From positions 7,378,001 to 7,442,000 of the forward strand of contig NC_062253.1 of the NCBI RefSeq assembly GCF_905475465.1: a stretch of 64,000 nucleotides of DNA, given 5' to 3'. Under the pieces are notes generated by a model. It was not told where the DNA came from. It did not search any database and saw only the letters and a list, made by a program, of their open reading frames with translations. Within the stretch, counting starts at the first letter, position 1. Each line of letters starts with the position of its first letter. Below, piece by piece: positions 1 through 13,091 of the stretch. The stretch is from Pieris napi (lineage: Eukaryota > Arthropoda > Insecta > Lepidoptera > Pieridae). The position numbers were made by a program, and so were the translations under genes.

Positions 1-325
1 GAAAAAACTCAAACATCGGAACATAATAGAACGATAGGTTTATTGTTCTAACTGTCAGCGTATACCAGTGTACTTGACGGCTAATTTAGTACGGTGTGTT
101 TGTCACTGGAGCGAATAAAAGCAAATTGTAGCGTAGCGTACATTTGTAGAGGTAATTGTCAACTGCAATTGTGTACTGAGCTGATGTAACTGTTTGTCCG
201 ACAGGTCGGATGTAATGTACGCGTATGAGTTGAATTAACAAGACGGTCTTTTAAGTTTTTATTGCATATGTGTGAGTGTTTGAGTTTGTAATTAAAGAAA
301 AGTAAACAAATTACAGTATGGTCTA

Positions 326-881
326 AGATCCCGCTATACAACGACCTTCACCGAGATGCTTATTTAATAAAACTTATTTTATATATAATTGAATATGTCA
401 ATAAATATAATCCATATGGGTTGCCTAGCAAATTTCAGTCCAGAGTATTTTTAATTAATTTAAAAAAAAAATATTTTTTTAAACATTTCACCGGTATGAT
501 TATTAGATAAATTCTATACCAATCGAAAGTATGAAGCCCATAGAATATGCAAAAGTTAGGTTGTTTTTAATCAATTAATTATTTATGTGTTTATTTTTTA
601 TGTGACACTAAAGTATATATACATCTTTAGTATAAAAGAAGGTTTTAGTGATACATATATAATACTACCCTGATTAAAAATATTGATTGAAAAAAGTTCA
701 AAAAATTTACTACATGCAAATTATAAAAAAAAAATTTTTTTTTAAATATTAATTAAACATACTCTGGACTGAAATTTGCTAGGCAACCCATATGGATTAT
801 ATTTATTGACATATTAAATTAAATATAAAATAAGTTTCATTAAATAAGCATCTCGGTGAAGGTTGTTGTATAGCGGGATCT
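326..881. mobile_element. Foldback Tc1/mariner-type MITE with ~155-bp inverted ends
   Basis: 556 bp flanked by TA on both sides (324-325 and 882-883). Ends AGATCCCGCTATACAAC and its reverse complement. The arms continue for about 155 bp with few mismatches, through TTGCCTAGCAAATTTCAGTC at 422-441 and its complement near 775. The middle is AT-rich with no ORF. TA duplication suggests Tc1/mariner mobilisation; the long arms resemble foldback elements. Confidence 0.8.
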
Positions 882-1172
882 TATACTAGTACTATCAATG
901 TAATAGGTTACTTTTGACATCTGTCAATATAGCTTTATAGCGAGTAGACTGACGCAATATTGTTGACTGTTTAGAACGGTAATTGTTTAGATTGGTTTAT
1001 TAGTATATGGTAAAATTATGTTCTATTATCGTTACTACAAGAAAAATTTATAATATATTAATTAATCCACCTTATTACAAGGTTATCAATTTGATGAGGT
1101 GTCAAATTCATTTATTAAATTTCTTCAAACTTAAACACTTTAATCTTAAAACACTTTGTTATTTATATTGTG

Positions 1173-1175
<3 letters not shown>

Positions 1176-1216
<41 letters not shown>
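1176..1216. repeat. (TA)n microsatellite
   Basis: About 20 uninterrupted TA units. Confidence 0.95.
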
Positions 1217-1219
<3 letters not shown>

Positions 1220-1363
1220 GTTTATTATTAAATTTATTTAAGAATCTTCGTCTGCCTCGTAATAAGCAATTTATTTATATTAAGTATAACGTATTAGCCC
1301 TAAGGTTAGATTTTTTTAAGTTAGTTTAGTTTTCTATTTTTCTTTTCTTATATACCATACTAG

Positions 1364-1475
1364 GGTTGCCTGAAAGAAATCGCTTGTTAGGGATAAGGCC
1401 GCCCGTTGCCAAATAACTTATGTAACCTGTTTCTTATATGTATGTTTAAGTTAAGTGTAAATAAAAAAAAATATT
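1364..1475 (+). repeat. LINE 3' tail fragment (GTTGCCTG family)
   Basis: Motif GGTTGCCTG...ATCGCTTG...GATAAGGCCGCC and a short A-rich end. Related copies at 6921-7045, 19650-19735 (reverse) and 59488-59600. Class assignment as a non-LTR tail is inference from the A-rich end. Confidence 0.55.
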
Positions 1476-2702
1476 TCAGTGCCCTGTTTTTTTTTAGAAA
1501 TTGTGTTAATTACTGGATTGGAAAGACAGGCTTCATCTCCATGAAACAGCTTTTCATCTTATTGTAGTAACTAATTAATTTTGATTTTATATACTTCTTT
1601 TGATGTATTTTAGGTTCCGGACAAAGACGAGACAAGTATTTTAAATTTAAGTTATATACAAGGAGTAGGTACATATCGCCGAATTGTTTGATATTATATC
1701 TCTCACTGGCAATGTTACAACTTATGTGTCCTAAATCGAAATACATATGTAATCTTTGAGAGACAAAGCGCTTTATGTATTCTCTTGTTATACAATAATT
1801 ATGCGACCTTTTGAAGCGTTAAGACAGATTTGTAGGGTAATTGAATTTGCTTCAGCGTGTATTCTATCGCTGTTTCTGAAATACAGAGAATAATATTCTA
1901 AGCGTATGCTCTCAGACGGTAAAACAAAAATGTTAATTAATTTCTTTTAGCGGGTGGATTATTCGCGAGTCCGTTGGAAAAGGGTGATTAAGCGCGCCTT
2001 AACGTAGACTAAAAATATGTGCGTACTTTACTTATTATGAACAGTATCTGCGTTTAATAAAAAAAATTGTATTATATTCGTATAGCGTGTTTCCTTTGAT
2101 CTCCTACTCATAAAATTAATTAATATAATTTCACCAGTTTAACTAAATCTTATTGACAGAAAAAGACAAAAGAATATGTGTATTTATTGCACTGTAAAGT
2201 TTTACTAAACAATTAATTAAAACTGCGCAATTCTATTACAAATTACATCTTCTTCGAGTACCATAAATAGAAGAAACTTAAAGTACATTTTGGTATTTCA
2301 TTCATCATTTTTGTATAAACAGAGCAGTTCTTGCTCGTACACTCGCGTCGTTCTAGAAGTGCACGTGATGCAGAATTTCTAGTTTATTGCTTCCGGGAGA
2401 CGTCCTGCGCAGGTCTCGTGAAATGAAATGGACTCTTTGGCCGCTCTCCAGCCATGTGCAAATCGCATTACGTTCGTCTACTGAACTGACGGATGCAATA
2501 GAGATTTGTACAACTAACAAATCCTTAACTTATGGTATTAATATTAACTGAGAAAGCAAGCGGGAAATGGGAGGCTGTTGACGCTGGACTGTTCAAGTAG
2601 AATACACATCAGAAGTTTATAATTGTCCGGAACGTATATTCTGATATCTTCATGAAGTTCTAGTCATATCCTAAAATCACCATTAAGAACGTCGTTCTAA
2701 GG

Positions 2703-3224
2703 CCTACAACGCACTAGCGGCTGGCCGCAATGCGGTGTGCCGCTGCGGCAGGCCGCGGTATATACGGTCCGCCGTAGCGGCATGCCGTATTCCGGCTAAC
2801 CGTCCCTATTGCGGTCCTATTGCGGTCTGCCGCAATCGTCACTCGTCAGTGCTTCTTGAAATATTACAAATTCAAATTTAATGACGTGGAATAAGTGATA
2901 CATGTATCTTATGTTCCATAATAAACATATTTTTTATTTTTTATTTTTACTCTTTTAAAATAGGTTTACAATATTTTGTTTACATTTGTTAAATAATTAT
3001 ATGTGATGACGTAGGTAGGACGGCTAACCGCGCCGAGTGCGTGGAGGGGACGCGGCGCGCCGCATCATTCAACCGGTGCGGCTCGCCGCAGCTCCAGATC
3101 AACCGGAGCGGTTGACGGTTGACCGCAAGTCAGTGCGTTGTTATCGTGCGGTTTCATGTAATAATCGATGTGCGGCCTGCCGCAGCGGCACGCCGCATTG
3201 CGGCCAGCCGCTAGTGCGTTGTAG
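2703..3224. mobile_element. GC-rich TIR element, copy 1 of a tandem pair
   Basis: Ends CCTACAACGCACTAGCGGCT and its reverse complement, with arms of about 55 bp rich in GCGGC/GCCGC words; AT-rich core. The junction between the two copies is exactly TCTAAGG. Flanks of the pair read TCTAAGG (left) and TCTAAAG (right), consistent with a 7-8 bp target duplication as in hAT elements (inference). No transposase; open frames here are by-products of the GC-rich arms. Confidence 0.75.
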
Positions 3225-3231
3225 GTCTAAG

Positions 3232-3760
3232 GCCTACAACGCACTAGCGGCTGGCCGTGATGCGGTGTGCCGCTGCGGCAGGCCGCAGTATATACGGTCT
3301 GCCGTAGCGGCATGCCGTATTCCGGCTAACCGTCCCTATTGCGGTCCTATTGCGGTCTGCCGCAATCGTCACTCGTCAGTGCTTGTCGTTCTTGAAATAT
3401 TACAAATTCAAATTTAATGACGTGGAATAAGTGATACATGTATCTTATGTTCCATAATAAACATATTTTATTTTTTTATTTTTTACTCTTTTAAAATAGG
3501 TTTACAATATTTTGTTTACATTTGTTAAATAATTATATGTGATGACGTAGGTAGGACGGCTAACCGCGCCGAGTGCGTGGAGGGGACGCGGCGCGCCGCA
3601 TCATTGAACCGGTGCGGCTCGCCGCAGCTCCAGATCAACCGGAGCGGTTGACGGTTGACCGCAAGTCAGTGCGTTGTTATCGTGCGGTTTCATGTAATAA
3701 TCGATGTGCGGCCCGCCGCAGCGGCACACCGCATTGCGGCCAGCCGCTAGTGCGTTGTAG
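3232..3760. mobile_element. GC-rich TIR element, copy 2 of a tandem pair
   Basis: Nearly identical second copy, offset 530 bp from copy 1. It differs by a handful of substitutions and small indels in the T-rich core, so the pair is recent. Confidence 0.75.
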
Positions 3761-4959
3761 GTCTAAAGAACTTCTTTTGAACCGCTTCAGTTATTACACT
3801 ATATTATTTTTCATGATGAGACCATATGGCGCAGCCCTAATGTTAGCGAGATACCCTCTGAATTCTGCAGGACAAACCCGAACATAAATGCAGCATCTGC
3901 AATGTATGAATGCTTTATCATGAATGGGTGTCCCCTTCAATTTTGTTTACCATTGCGAGGTTTTCGGACGTTTTACTTTTCAGTATAAATAAAAAAATGT
4001 ATGATGTAATATATTAAATTTAATAAATACGTTAAGAAGACTTAAGTGAGACACGCCAATTATGTTTCAGAAATTTTACTGCAGTAATGGGCAGCTGGGT
4101 TTTATTTAAAAAAAGTTTTATTTAAATAAGTATTCACGTAAACCAAAAAGAATATTATTTTGAAAGCAAATTAGAGAACGCAGTATCCTTTTTGTTTGCA
4201 TATGGCTTCCTTTGTATTATAGTATATTCGCGCTAGAGAAAATCTATTGCATTTAAACTGCAATAATATAAGTCCTCGCAAGGAGGGCAAGGGCTGTGTC
4301 AGCGCCACACCTGTGCACCGTAAGCAGATTACACGTAATCCGTCGTGCATCGCCGTAGGCTTGAGTGGTTCTGAGTTAATTGCCTCGGGAAAGCGCGAAA
4401 TTGATTACGATGTATGGGGTGAGGCTGATTTCAGTATATATTTAGTTTACATCTTTAGAGTGAAACCAATTAACGGCATCCTCTGCTTATTTTCTGTATA
4501 CAAAATACCAATCATAATTGCTACTAGTGTTTTATACATAAAATTACTCTACCTAATTGCGCTTATATAGATAAATCTTCGTGACATTTAGGACTGTTGT
4601 TTTGAATATGGAACCTGCTCAGTTGTCGTGTTAGTTATCGATGTTAAACAGGACGTTTTTTTTATTTTTGTGGTATTAAAAAAAAATTGTTCGTCAGTTT
4701 TAAACCGCAAACAACTAACCTTACATACGTCTATATTACTTCATCGATTTTAGTAATAATTGTAATAATAAAAATTCGTGGGAAATAGAAATAAAATATG
4801 TATGTACAAATATATAACGTCACTTTTCATAAAAAAAACAGTGACGTTTTATATTTCTTAATAGGCAAGTTGGATAGCATTCTACTGCCGGACACGTGCC
4901 GTCGGTTTTTGGGTTTGGCATGCCGGTGATCTCACGCCGTCTCCTACACGGTTCAGGTT

Positions 4960-5045
4960 AATGTAACATAGAAAGAAAAATCAATTGGTGCACAGGTGTA
5001 ATTCGAATGCACGACCTCTTGTGAGGCGCACGTTCAAGCCACAAG
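4960..5045 (-). mobile_element. tRNA-derived SINE fragment
   Basis: Reverse-strand head of the SINE seen whole at 7428-7699: box-B-like segment near AATTCGAATGCACGACC, then the start of the body. Confidence 0.5.
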
Positions 5046-5371
5046 GACAAAACTCTATGAAAAAAGCAATGCATATTTGAATATATGTATTAAGGGGTTG
5101 AATTCAATCTGAGACCACCGAAACTCATCTCGCAAGCGGGCTCTTATCCGTTTTACGTATGAATTATTTAATTTTAATAACAGCTTTGAGATAGAACGTA
5201 TATAGGCTCTTGTGTCTCGGATAAGCGACGGTAATCGCCTCGTAATACAAGTGGAAATTGCTTCACATTAGCTGAATTGCTCTAGTAATGATTCCTCTCT
5301 CTTATCGAGTACCTTGCATAATATATGCCTTTGTAATAGGTATGTGCAAGTTTATTTGTTACAATGCTTCA

Positions 5372-5640
5372 TCATCTATACTAATATTATAAAGAGGAAA
5401 GGTTTGATTTTTTGTTTGTTTGAAATGAATAGGCTGCGAAACTACTGGACCGATTTAAAAAATTCTTTCGCCGTTGGTAAGCTACACTATTCCCGAGTGA
5501 CATAGGCTATGTTTCATTTTCAAAAAAAATTAGGGATGCTTACTAAAACTTGAATAATCTAACCCAAGGTGTAAAAAAATAAACAAAAACTTCCTTCAAT
5601 CGCGTGCGCTGCGAAAACTAATGATAGAACAAAATGATGT
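5372..5640 (+). mobile_element. RTE-like non-autonomous repeat
   Basis: Begins CTATACTAATATTATAAAGA, with CTACTGGACCGATTT inside, words typical of insect RTE/Proto-type repeats. A shorter relative is at 27833-27945. Confidence 0.5.
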
Positions 5641-5812
5641 ATTACAATTTTTCAGGACACATCACTTTCTATAAAAATGTCGCGACAGCATGTCTCTATC
5701 TTTTAAAGTTACGTCACAATAAGCGTCCTTTTATTAATTTTTTTTTATTAAAATACCACCGCTAGAAAAGGCTCTTTATTCGTACCTAGGTATTGATCCT
5801 TATCAAAATAAT

Positions 5813-5963
5813 TACCAACGTTTCACATAAGCTACAATTTAATGGCATAACCACCAAAAAAGCATGGTGGATTGGTGTCCTCCTGCCGTTTCTCTTGAAT
5901 AGTTTACTACTATGTAATATAACAAAAATCTTAGCCACAGCAACACATGGCCGAGTCTACTAG
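5813..5963 (+). mobile_element. 5'-truncated Helitron
   Basis: Matches the 3' 150 bp of the Helitron at 34442-34817 (CCAACGTTTCAYATAAGCTA through GGCCGAGTCTACTAG) and ends in CTAG. Confidence 0.65.
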
Positions 5964-6920
5964 TGTTTTAATAATGTGGTGTTGTTTAGGTAAAAGTATC
6001 GATAGCTAGTAATTTAATGTTAACGATAAAAATTTAATGTTAACTTATTATTTAAAGCTTTAAAGTTAAACCCTGGTGTGGATAAAGTTTAATATGTGCT
6101 TACATCGACCCCGAAGCGGCTAACTTTGTTTTGGCACTTTATCACGAATTAAGTTTAAAACAAAATTCAGCAGTATATTGAATTTTGTTTTAATTTAGTT
6201 TGTTTCGTAGTAATCTAAGGTAAGACACAGTTTTTGTTGAATTGGCGCAAACGATCAGGAAGGTTACCTAATGTGTTATATAATATAAATTACTAAACAT
6301 GTTTTTATTTCATTAATGTTGATTTTTCTGTTATCGAAATCAGACTTATAACTTTAGGGGTTTATGAGAATCTTGCTACGCGTCGAGTGCATACCTCATG
6401 CTACTCATCTTGCATTAAGTTTCAAGTTAATAAAATATATGCGTTTTGCTTTAATAATTGATTTACGGGAGAACTACACATTAAAATAAAGTTTAACTGA
6501 TATAAACGCGAATTAATTACATTATTTACGTAACTCCATGTTGCGATTGGCTGCGGCAATCTGAATTAAGATCTATATTTTAACTAAATAGTTAAGTGTA
6601 GAGGTAAGAATTATACCTAAAGATGTCGCTAAACAATGGTTTTTTCTATATGTTTAATGACAATCACATTGCCAGAAGGCTGTTTGATGAAAAGGTTCAT
6701 CTATTTAAAAAACTAACTTTAATAATAGGTACCTACCAACTGTCGTGAGACTGATCTTAATTTAAGGAATTAAGAATGATTCATGTGCACTTTTTATTAT
6801 TTTTTTTTTTTCATGTATTCTTTATTAGTTTAGTTTGTTTTTTGTTCCTGATAAGTTTCCTTTTCTAAACAATTGAATGTAATACATGTATTTTTGCACT
6901 TAATACTTTTTTTCTCACAG

Positions 6921-7045
6921 TGGTTGCCTGGAAGAGATCGCTCGAAAGCGATAAGGCCGCCAGTTGCTCTCCTTTTTATTTAATTATGTCAATTGTACTA
7001 TATTAATGTATATGCAACGAAGTGTCAATGAATAAATAAATTAAT
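6921..7045 (+). repeat. LINE 3' tail fragment (GTTGCCTG family)
   Basis: TGGTTGCCTGGAAGAGATCG and GATAAGGCCGCCAGTTGC, ending in AATAAATAAAT. Confidence 0.6.
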
Positions 7046-7427
7046 ATAAAAACACCTTTAATAAATAACGAGGCTGTATTTGAAATACGTCAACGGACGG
7101 TTTCGCATAATAGTGTTGCATGGTAAATGCCTTAAAACGTTCAGTTGTAAAGTTTTATATTTGTGCAATAATTCTGTTTACCTTGAAATGTTTTTAGTTG
7201 CCTCTCGTGAAATGCTAGTTATTTTCTGTTGAAATAACGAGTTAATTATAAATAATGAATTTCTCTACTCTCAGTTAAAATGTTCGAGTTAGTTTTTCGA
7301 CATTACATTTTCCGCTTTTATTATTTTCGTTATGAATATTTAAATTGGCTTGAATACTAATTTTCCAAAATGTGTACATTGAAAATTATCATTGAATATT
7401 CATTTCTCATTGTGTAAGTGCACGCAG

Positions 7428-7699
7428 TAAGCAATGTTGGCCTAGAGGTTTCAGCGTTCAACTGTCATCCCTGGGATCGTACGTTCGGTCCCCGGCTGTG
7501 CACCAATGGACAATCTATGTGTCTAACACTAGCTCGTACCGTGAAGGAAAATATCTTGACGAAACCGGCATTCCTTAGACTCAAAATCTCAAAGGCGTGT
7601 GTCAGGTACAGATGGTTGATCATCTACTTGCCTATGAGAAATGATAGCGGAACACATACAGAAACCTGAGGACCAGACCTAAAAGGTTGTAGCGCCATT
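7428..7699 (+). mobile_element. tRNA-derived SINE, near full length
   Basis: Head with TTGGCCTAGAGGTTTCAGCG (box-A-like) and a degenerate box B (ACGTTCGGTCCCCGGC), body with CTCGTACCGTGAAGGAAAAT, 3' end AAAAGGTTGTAGCGCCATTG. Other copies at 13092-13354, 21305-21486, 26345-26595 (reverse) and 29505-29740 (reverse). Confidence 0.75.
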
Positions 7700-7705
7700 G
7701 GTATA

Positions 7706-8355
7706 CAGTCAAAACCGTTTATAACGACATCGTTTACAACGACCTATCGGTTATTACAACCAGATTGTACGGTCCCGTCCGAATCCCCAGTAAACTATTC
7801 AGTAAACAAACCGCTTATAACAACATCGGATACAGCGACATATCGCTTACAACGACGAAATTTTATCGATATTCATCGGCTATAACGACCAACCGCTTCT
7901 TGTCTCAGCAAAACAAAACAATACAAACGATTTTAAATCTTATTTAGGGACGTTGAATGAATATTTAGGCATATTATTGTCTACGCACTTTCTCCCAACG
8001 AACAGTTTCAGCCAACAACAATTTCGGAGGCTCCTAACGCTTTGTTGCCTTTAACGAACAGTTTGATACTGGTGATACTCATACCTTGAGGAGTATGAAA
8101 TACCTAATTATTTCGTAATAAATATTTTTGTTTCTTTTTTGACTCGTTTACATATTATAATATTAACATACCATATTATAACCCATACCTACCTATTCTA
8201 GATAGATAACTATGATAATATAACTTGTATGTATTGTACATACATATGAACTATACTTGTGTATATATAATATATGACATTGCTTATAACGACTATCGGA
8301 TATAACGTCGGCAACTATACGGTCCCTTCAATGTCGTTATAACCGGTTTTGACTG
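7706..8355. mobile_element. Pogo/Tigger-like non-autonomous DNA element
   Basis: 650 bp, TA on both sides, ends CAGTCAAAACCG and complement, with inner TTATAACGACAT pairing with ATGTCGTTATAA. Several TTATAACGAC/TACAACGAC repeats follow the left end (7720-7900) and precede the right end. No transposase frame. It sits directly behind a SINE end. Confidence 0.75.
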
Positions 8356-9159
8356 TATTACCATTTTTTTTTTTATCACAAAATATATCTTCGTGAAAAA
8401 CATTAAATGCGCCATTATGATTCACGTGAATATGTACTAATGAAAATAAGCGATTTATTATTAATAATAAAAAAAACTTGGTATACTGGTTCTTATGTTT
8501 CGGTAGGTTCTTATGTTAGTATTCATCTGCACGAAAAACTGCACCCTTATGAAAATGATTTTTTTTCTTTTGTAATACAAAATAATACTTAATTGATTTA
8601 TTAGTTTTCAATATATGTACCTCGAAAAAAGAAAAAAATTGGAAAAACAATAAATTAAAACCATGGTAAAAGCTTAACATTATATATAAAAGTATTAAAT
8701 TTTAAGAGCGAATATTTTCACATTTTTGTTAAGTCCATTGTAGTACGTAGGTGTTTCAAGGAAACTTTTACGTGGCTTTTAGGTGAAAGCTTTTGCTGTA
8801 AAAGGTTCGCTTAAAAAGAAAGAAAAACTTACATTTTACGGAATGCTCTACTTATTAAAGGATACATTAAAATTTTAAAAGGGTTTTTTATGGTCTTTAC
8901 TTACGACGTTTCTGAAATGGTGAAGGTACATCTTCATAGACTCTTTGCAATCTCTAGAACTGAAGCGATGAACCAAATTTCCGTTTACATTCTTAAAGAG
9001 AATTCTTTTTTATTCCTAAGTGATATATTTGATTGTTAATATTAATTGTAGAATCATGCGGAGGCAGGGGGGAGGGGAGCCGGGAAAGGGAATCACGCAG
9101 TCGCCATTATCAATTTTATTTATACTCGAATACCTTCAACAAATTTCTAGACTTACAAA

Positions 9160-9532
9160 TCTATATATATATAATGAAAATGGTCTTCGTTTGAGGCTCA
9201 ATCACCACTGATCGTATCGGCATGAAACTACCACCATTCGATGCGAAATTAGCTAGATGGTTTATGGCTATTTATTTATTAAATTCCAACGTTCCTTCAT
9301 TTTTTTTACTTTTATGAAAATTTATCCATACGGACTTCACCGCGGAAACATTCGGGGAGGCTTCCTAGAACCTCTAAACGTCAACATCTGTTAAAAACTC
9401 GATTTTCGAAATATTTCAATTTTCTTAGCGGGAAGTTAAAAAGAAGAATAATAAAAATATGAAAAAAAAATAAAATAATGAAACATAAAATTTATTTTAA
9501 TTCGTCCAGCAAAGCGGACGCGAAACGGTTAG
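9160..9532 (+). mobile_element. Helitron-like non-autonomous element
   Basis: Starts TCTATATATATATAATG, ends GAAACGGTTAG (CTAG in its relatives) after a GC hairpin (CCAGCAAAGCGGACGCG). No target duplication. A reversed full copy is at 57163-57572 and a truncated one at 42956-43270. Confidence 0.75.
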
Positions 9533-10746
9533 TCGTTTTATAAAGCACTACTGACCTTACCCTATAAACCTGCTTAGATCTATGAGATGAATGTTGTCAG
9601 AGATTGCCCTATTTCGTCACTTGTCAAGACCTATTTTTACATATGTTCGCTTTGACTCGTTAAGATTTTCGCACTAAGCCTTCGTAATAAGTTGGAATGA
9701 GAACAAAGAGTAAGCGTGAGCGCCCTCGGCTCGGGTGACCTAAAACTGCAAGCTGCACCTGCCAGCTTTGTGTCGATTATGGTACGGTCCAAGTTGTGAC
9801 AGAGAGCCATATTAATTTCTTTATAAAGCATAATTGAAATACCAATTGTTGATATACAATTTAGGGTTCGTATATGTGCTGTAACTTTAATATGAAAAAT
9901 GGGTCACATACTCCAATACACAACCTGATATCTTCAGCTCTTCAAGGGCGGGGACAGGGATTAGAGCGTTGTTACCACATCCCGCCTAAGTCGATTGGTG
10001 TGGCCGCCATGAGGTTTTAGTATGCTCATGTGCTGGTAATATCAGCATAAAAGAGGCGAGCGTAAGATAATTCATTTACTACTAAAAAAAAATTATATAT
10101 TATTTTATAATGTAATATAATATAATTTATAGTTTTTAAATTTAATATTCAGATCGGCCTATTGAAAATCAGACATCAAATATATTATATATTGTCGCTT
10201 TCTGTTATGTCTTGATCCTCTGAGTAAACACAAGTTTAACTACCTACTGTTTGCATTCGTTAATTGTTAGCATCAAGCGAGAGGCTCTACATAGTATGAA
10301 AATATACTCTAATGAAACTCAAGCAAATTTTAACTTTTGCTTTCAATATTGATTGAATTGTCTATACATTTTTTATATGTTTTAAAGGTATTTTGGATAA
10401 TAGTATATTCAAGATATTATTTACACCTATTTTAATTTTAATTCGACACATACATATAAAATTCTTTGTAGCTGAATTATAATTGCAATCATAAAAATAT
10501 GTTTTATGTGTTTAATAAAGAAGAAGTGTAGTGAATGTAATGAAAGTTCATTAAAATATTGTTCATGAAATGAAATTTTAATTATATTTTATTCTGTTTT
10601 TCAAAATAGCCTTAACCAAAGCTGCAACAAAAACATAATGATATAAGAAATTGATAATGTTCGACTAGCTATAACTTATAAATTTCCTGTCTCAGTGAGA
10701 ATAAACTATAGAAATCAAATGTTTACATAAATTTGAAAATACAAGT

Positions 10747-11123
10747 GATTATTTTTCCGACCCTAATGTCGGCCAATAGAATTGCACCATTCGACGTCAC
10801 GTGGTACAACCTACATGGTATTATACTGAAAATTTTTTGTGAAAATTTTCTCTGGTCGTTGCTTCAAGAAAAGTATTAAGTAGTTGTTTTATTCATTATG
10901 AAATTCTTATTTGTTAACTGTACATTTCGTCTCATGGTGCAATTCTATTGGCCGACATTTGGGTCGGAAAAATAATCCCCCGAATACCACTCGAGCTTCA
11001 AAATTATCTGGTATTTCCCTCAAGGTTCGTTGCAAACAAATATAGTCGTCATGACGACTATATTAATTGTTTGCAACGAACCTATCGGGAAATATCCGAT
11101 AATTTTGAAGCTCTTGTGGTATT
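10747..11123 (+). mobile_element. Composite repeat: MITE (44-bp TIRs) plus 140-bp hairpin, copy 1
   Basis: Part A, 10747-10977, has inverted ends GATTATTTTTCCGACCC and complement, extending about 44 bp through AATAGAATTGCACCA. Part B, 10983-11123, is one imperfect palindrome centred on TAGTCGTCATGACGACTA with arms ending AATACCAC/GTGGTATT. The same A+B order is found in reverse at 28174-28522. Confidence 0.75.
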
Positions 11124-11458
11124 ATAAGTGAATATTTCACGAAGTGTATGTATAGTTTATATTACAATTGAACCAATTTACAACTGTAACAACAATACCA
11201 CATGATGGATAGGCTGCGGTTGGCTCTACGCCAGAATTCGGAATCTTTACTATTAGTTTTCAGTCATGCAATTTTTGAGGGCTTGTTAAAGTACTGCAGA
11301 GCAGACTCATTTATGTGATAATTAACAGTATATGCAGTTGTTTTTATCACGATTCAATGATATTAGTAACTTACGTAGGCTTCTTACTAAACCAAAAAAA
11401 AATTGTTCAATTCCTTTACAATAGCCCGGTTTCTTCATGTTTAGTAATTATTATTATG

Positions 11459-11540
11459 TACTAGCTGACCCGACAGGCATTGCCCTGCCTTAACTTTAAA
11501 TATTAAATTGAAATTGGGATAATTAATTTTAAAAAATATG
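11459..11540 (+). repeat. CTAGCTGACCC repeat fragment
   Basis: Starts ACTAGCTGACCCGACAGGCA, a head shared with the repeats at 30733, 32373 and 59660. Confidence 0.45.
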
Positions 11541-12684
11541 ATTCAAAAACTTGGTTTGGCTTCGTTTTTATCTTTACTCTGTCAATCGCCAACTGTTATT
11601 TTAAACAACTGACAGTTCTGTAAAATTAATATTGTCTTAATGAGAATATTAATTTTGTATGTATTAATATTCCGCTAAACTTCCTCATTTTCATAAAATC
11701 CCTCTGACAATAATAAACCCAACAAAAAAAGATTTAGCGAAATTGTTTTACCCGTTTAGGCGTGATGCAATGACCAAGGGAAATAGATGTTAATTTTTAT
11801 ACTTCTATAAAGGTATACCAGTAGATCCGAAATATTTTAAAAAGTTTACTACAAATGTTTAAGTTATATTTTATAGGATTTAGGTAAAGCGTTGTGTTGA
11901 TAAAAGGACAATTGTGTTAGTCGTCGCGCATTTATCACTATGGCTTAGGCGTTGGTTGGGAAAAGCTCGACTCGAAAAGAGTTATGGCGATCCCTGTTAG
12001 TTTGACCAGTGATAATGTCACTGTCTAGTTCTGTTGTATTATAGTAGTTCTATAACATTATGTAACACTTATATTACCATATTATTACGTAAAAAAACCC
12101 AAAACTTTATTCGAGGATCAATACTTAATTAATCTTAGGCAACCGTTCTCTAATAATGTTCACAGCAGACTGAATAATGTTGACTCGAGATAATCTTCCT
12201 ACTCTCTAACTGCTGATGTATAATTATGGGAAGGACTTTGTCGGCTGACATTTTGGGGATGTAACAGTTCGCAGGAACCAATATTGTTTAGCCACAGTAT
12301 AAATAATGAACTCAGAATTAAAAGTTATATATAGATTAAGACATCTATATAAAAATCTGTAAGATTTTCTTTTATATCCTATTATTTTATTAATAAACAA
12401 AGCTCTATTTCGCGTCAAACACCTTTAATGACGAAGTGCACTAGGGTGACCTTACGCTATTTTCGCGTGAGGGTACTTCCCTTAACGGGACTCGTTGTGC
12501 TCAAGATGCGGAGGGCTCTTATACTAGACATAAGCTTGTTTTACTCTTATTTGGAGCGTGAGATGCTAAAAAATTATGTAATGTGAGCCTGTACAAGTTT
12601 AGATCATAGCTATGACGCATATGAGAACAATCTTGACATACCTGTATAAAGTCACTTGTGGATTTAATATGATCTACGTTGCCA

Positions 12685-12865
12685 TTAAGTAAAGTAAAAT
12701 AAAAAATCATTTAATAATATAGGTAACATAATGTACACTTAAGACTCGTCAGTAAAGAAATACATATTAATGCTTGTAACTTTACATTTACTACCAGTTC
12801 TCAAATCAAGGGCGTAGAACGGAAGAGAAGAGCAATTGGCAATAAACTTAACAATTACTGTTGGG
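12685..12865 (-). repeat. LINE 3' tail fragment (ACATAATGTACACTT family)
   Basis: Shares CAGTTCTCAAATCAAGGGCG and ACATAATGTACACTTA with 45845-46015 and 55895-56060. The last has CAAAGTCAAAGAC at its low end, which places the 3' end there on the minus strand. Confidence 0.6.
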
Positions 12866-13091
12866 CTACATACCATGTTAGGTTTGTCATGTAAAGAACG
12901 TCTTATCTAGCCTTATTTTAATAATAATAATAATTTATTTTCTCCCATATAACCTTTGCAACAAACAATAAGATTACAGTTGAGAAGGTATTGGGAGACT
13001 GGTTTCCAAACTAGGTAAAAACCTGTGATATGGATATGAAACAAAAAGTACATACATATAGTTTTTTATTATATTGCTCTATGTCTTATTG

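Noticed and set aside
3037..3887. Open frames of 126 and 104 codons with Arg/Ala/Cys-rich content
   Set aside because: They lie in the GC-rich arms of the tandem TIR element, repeat with the element, and have no domain; composition explains the openness.
4247..4570. 107-codon open frame starting MHLNCNN
   Set aside because: No splice context, no recognised motif, low-quality hydrophobic tail; likely chance.
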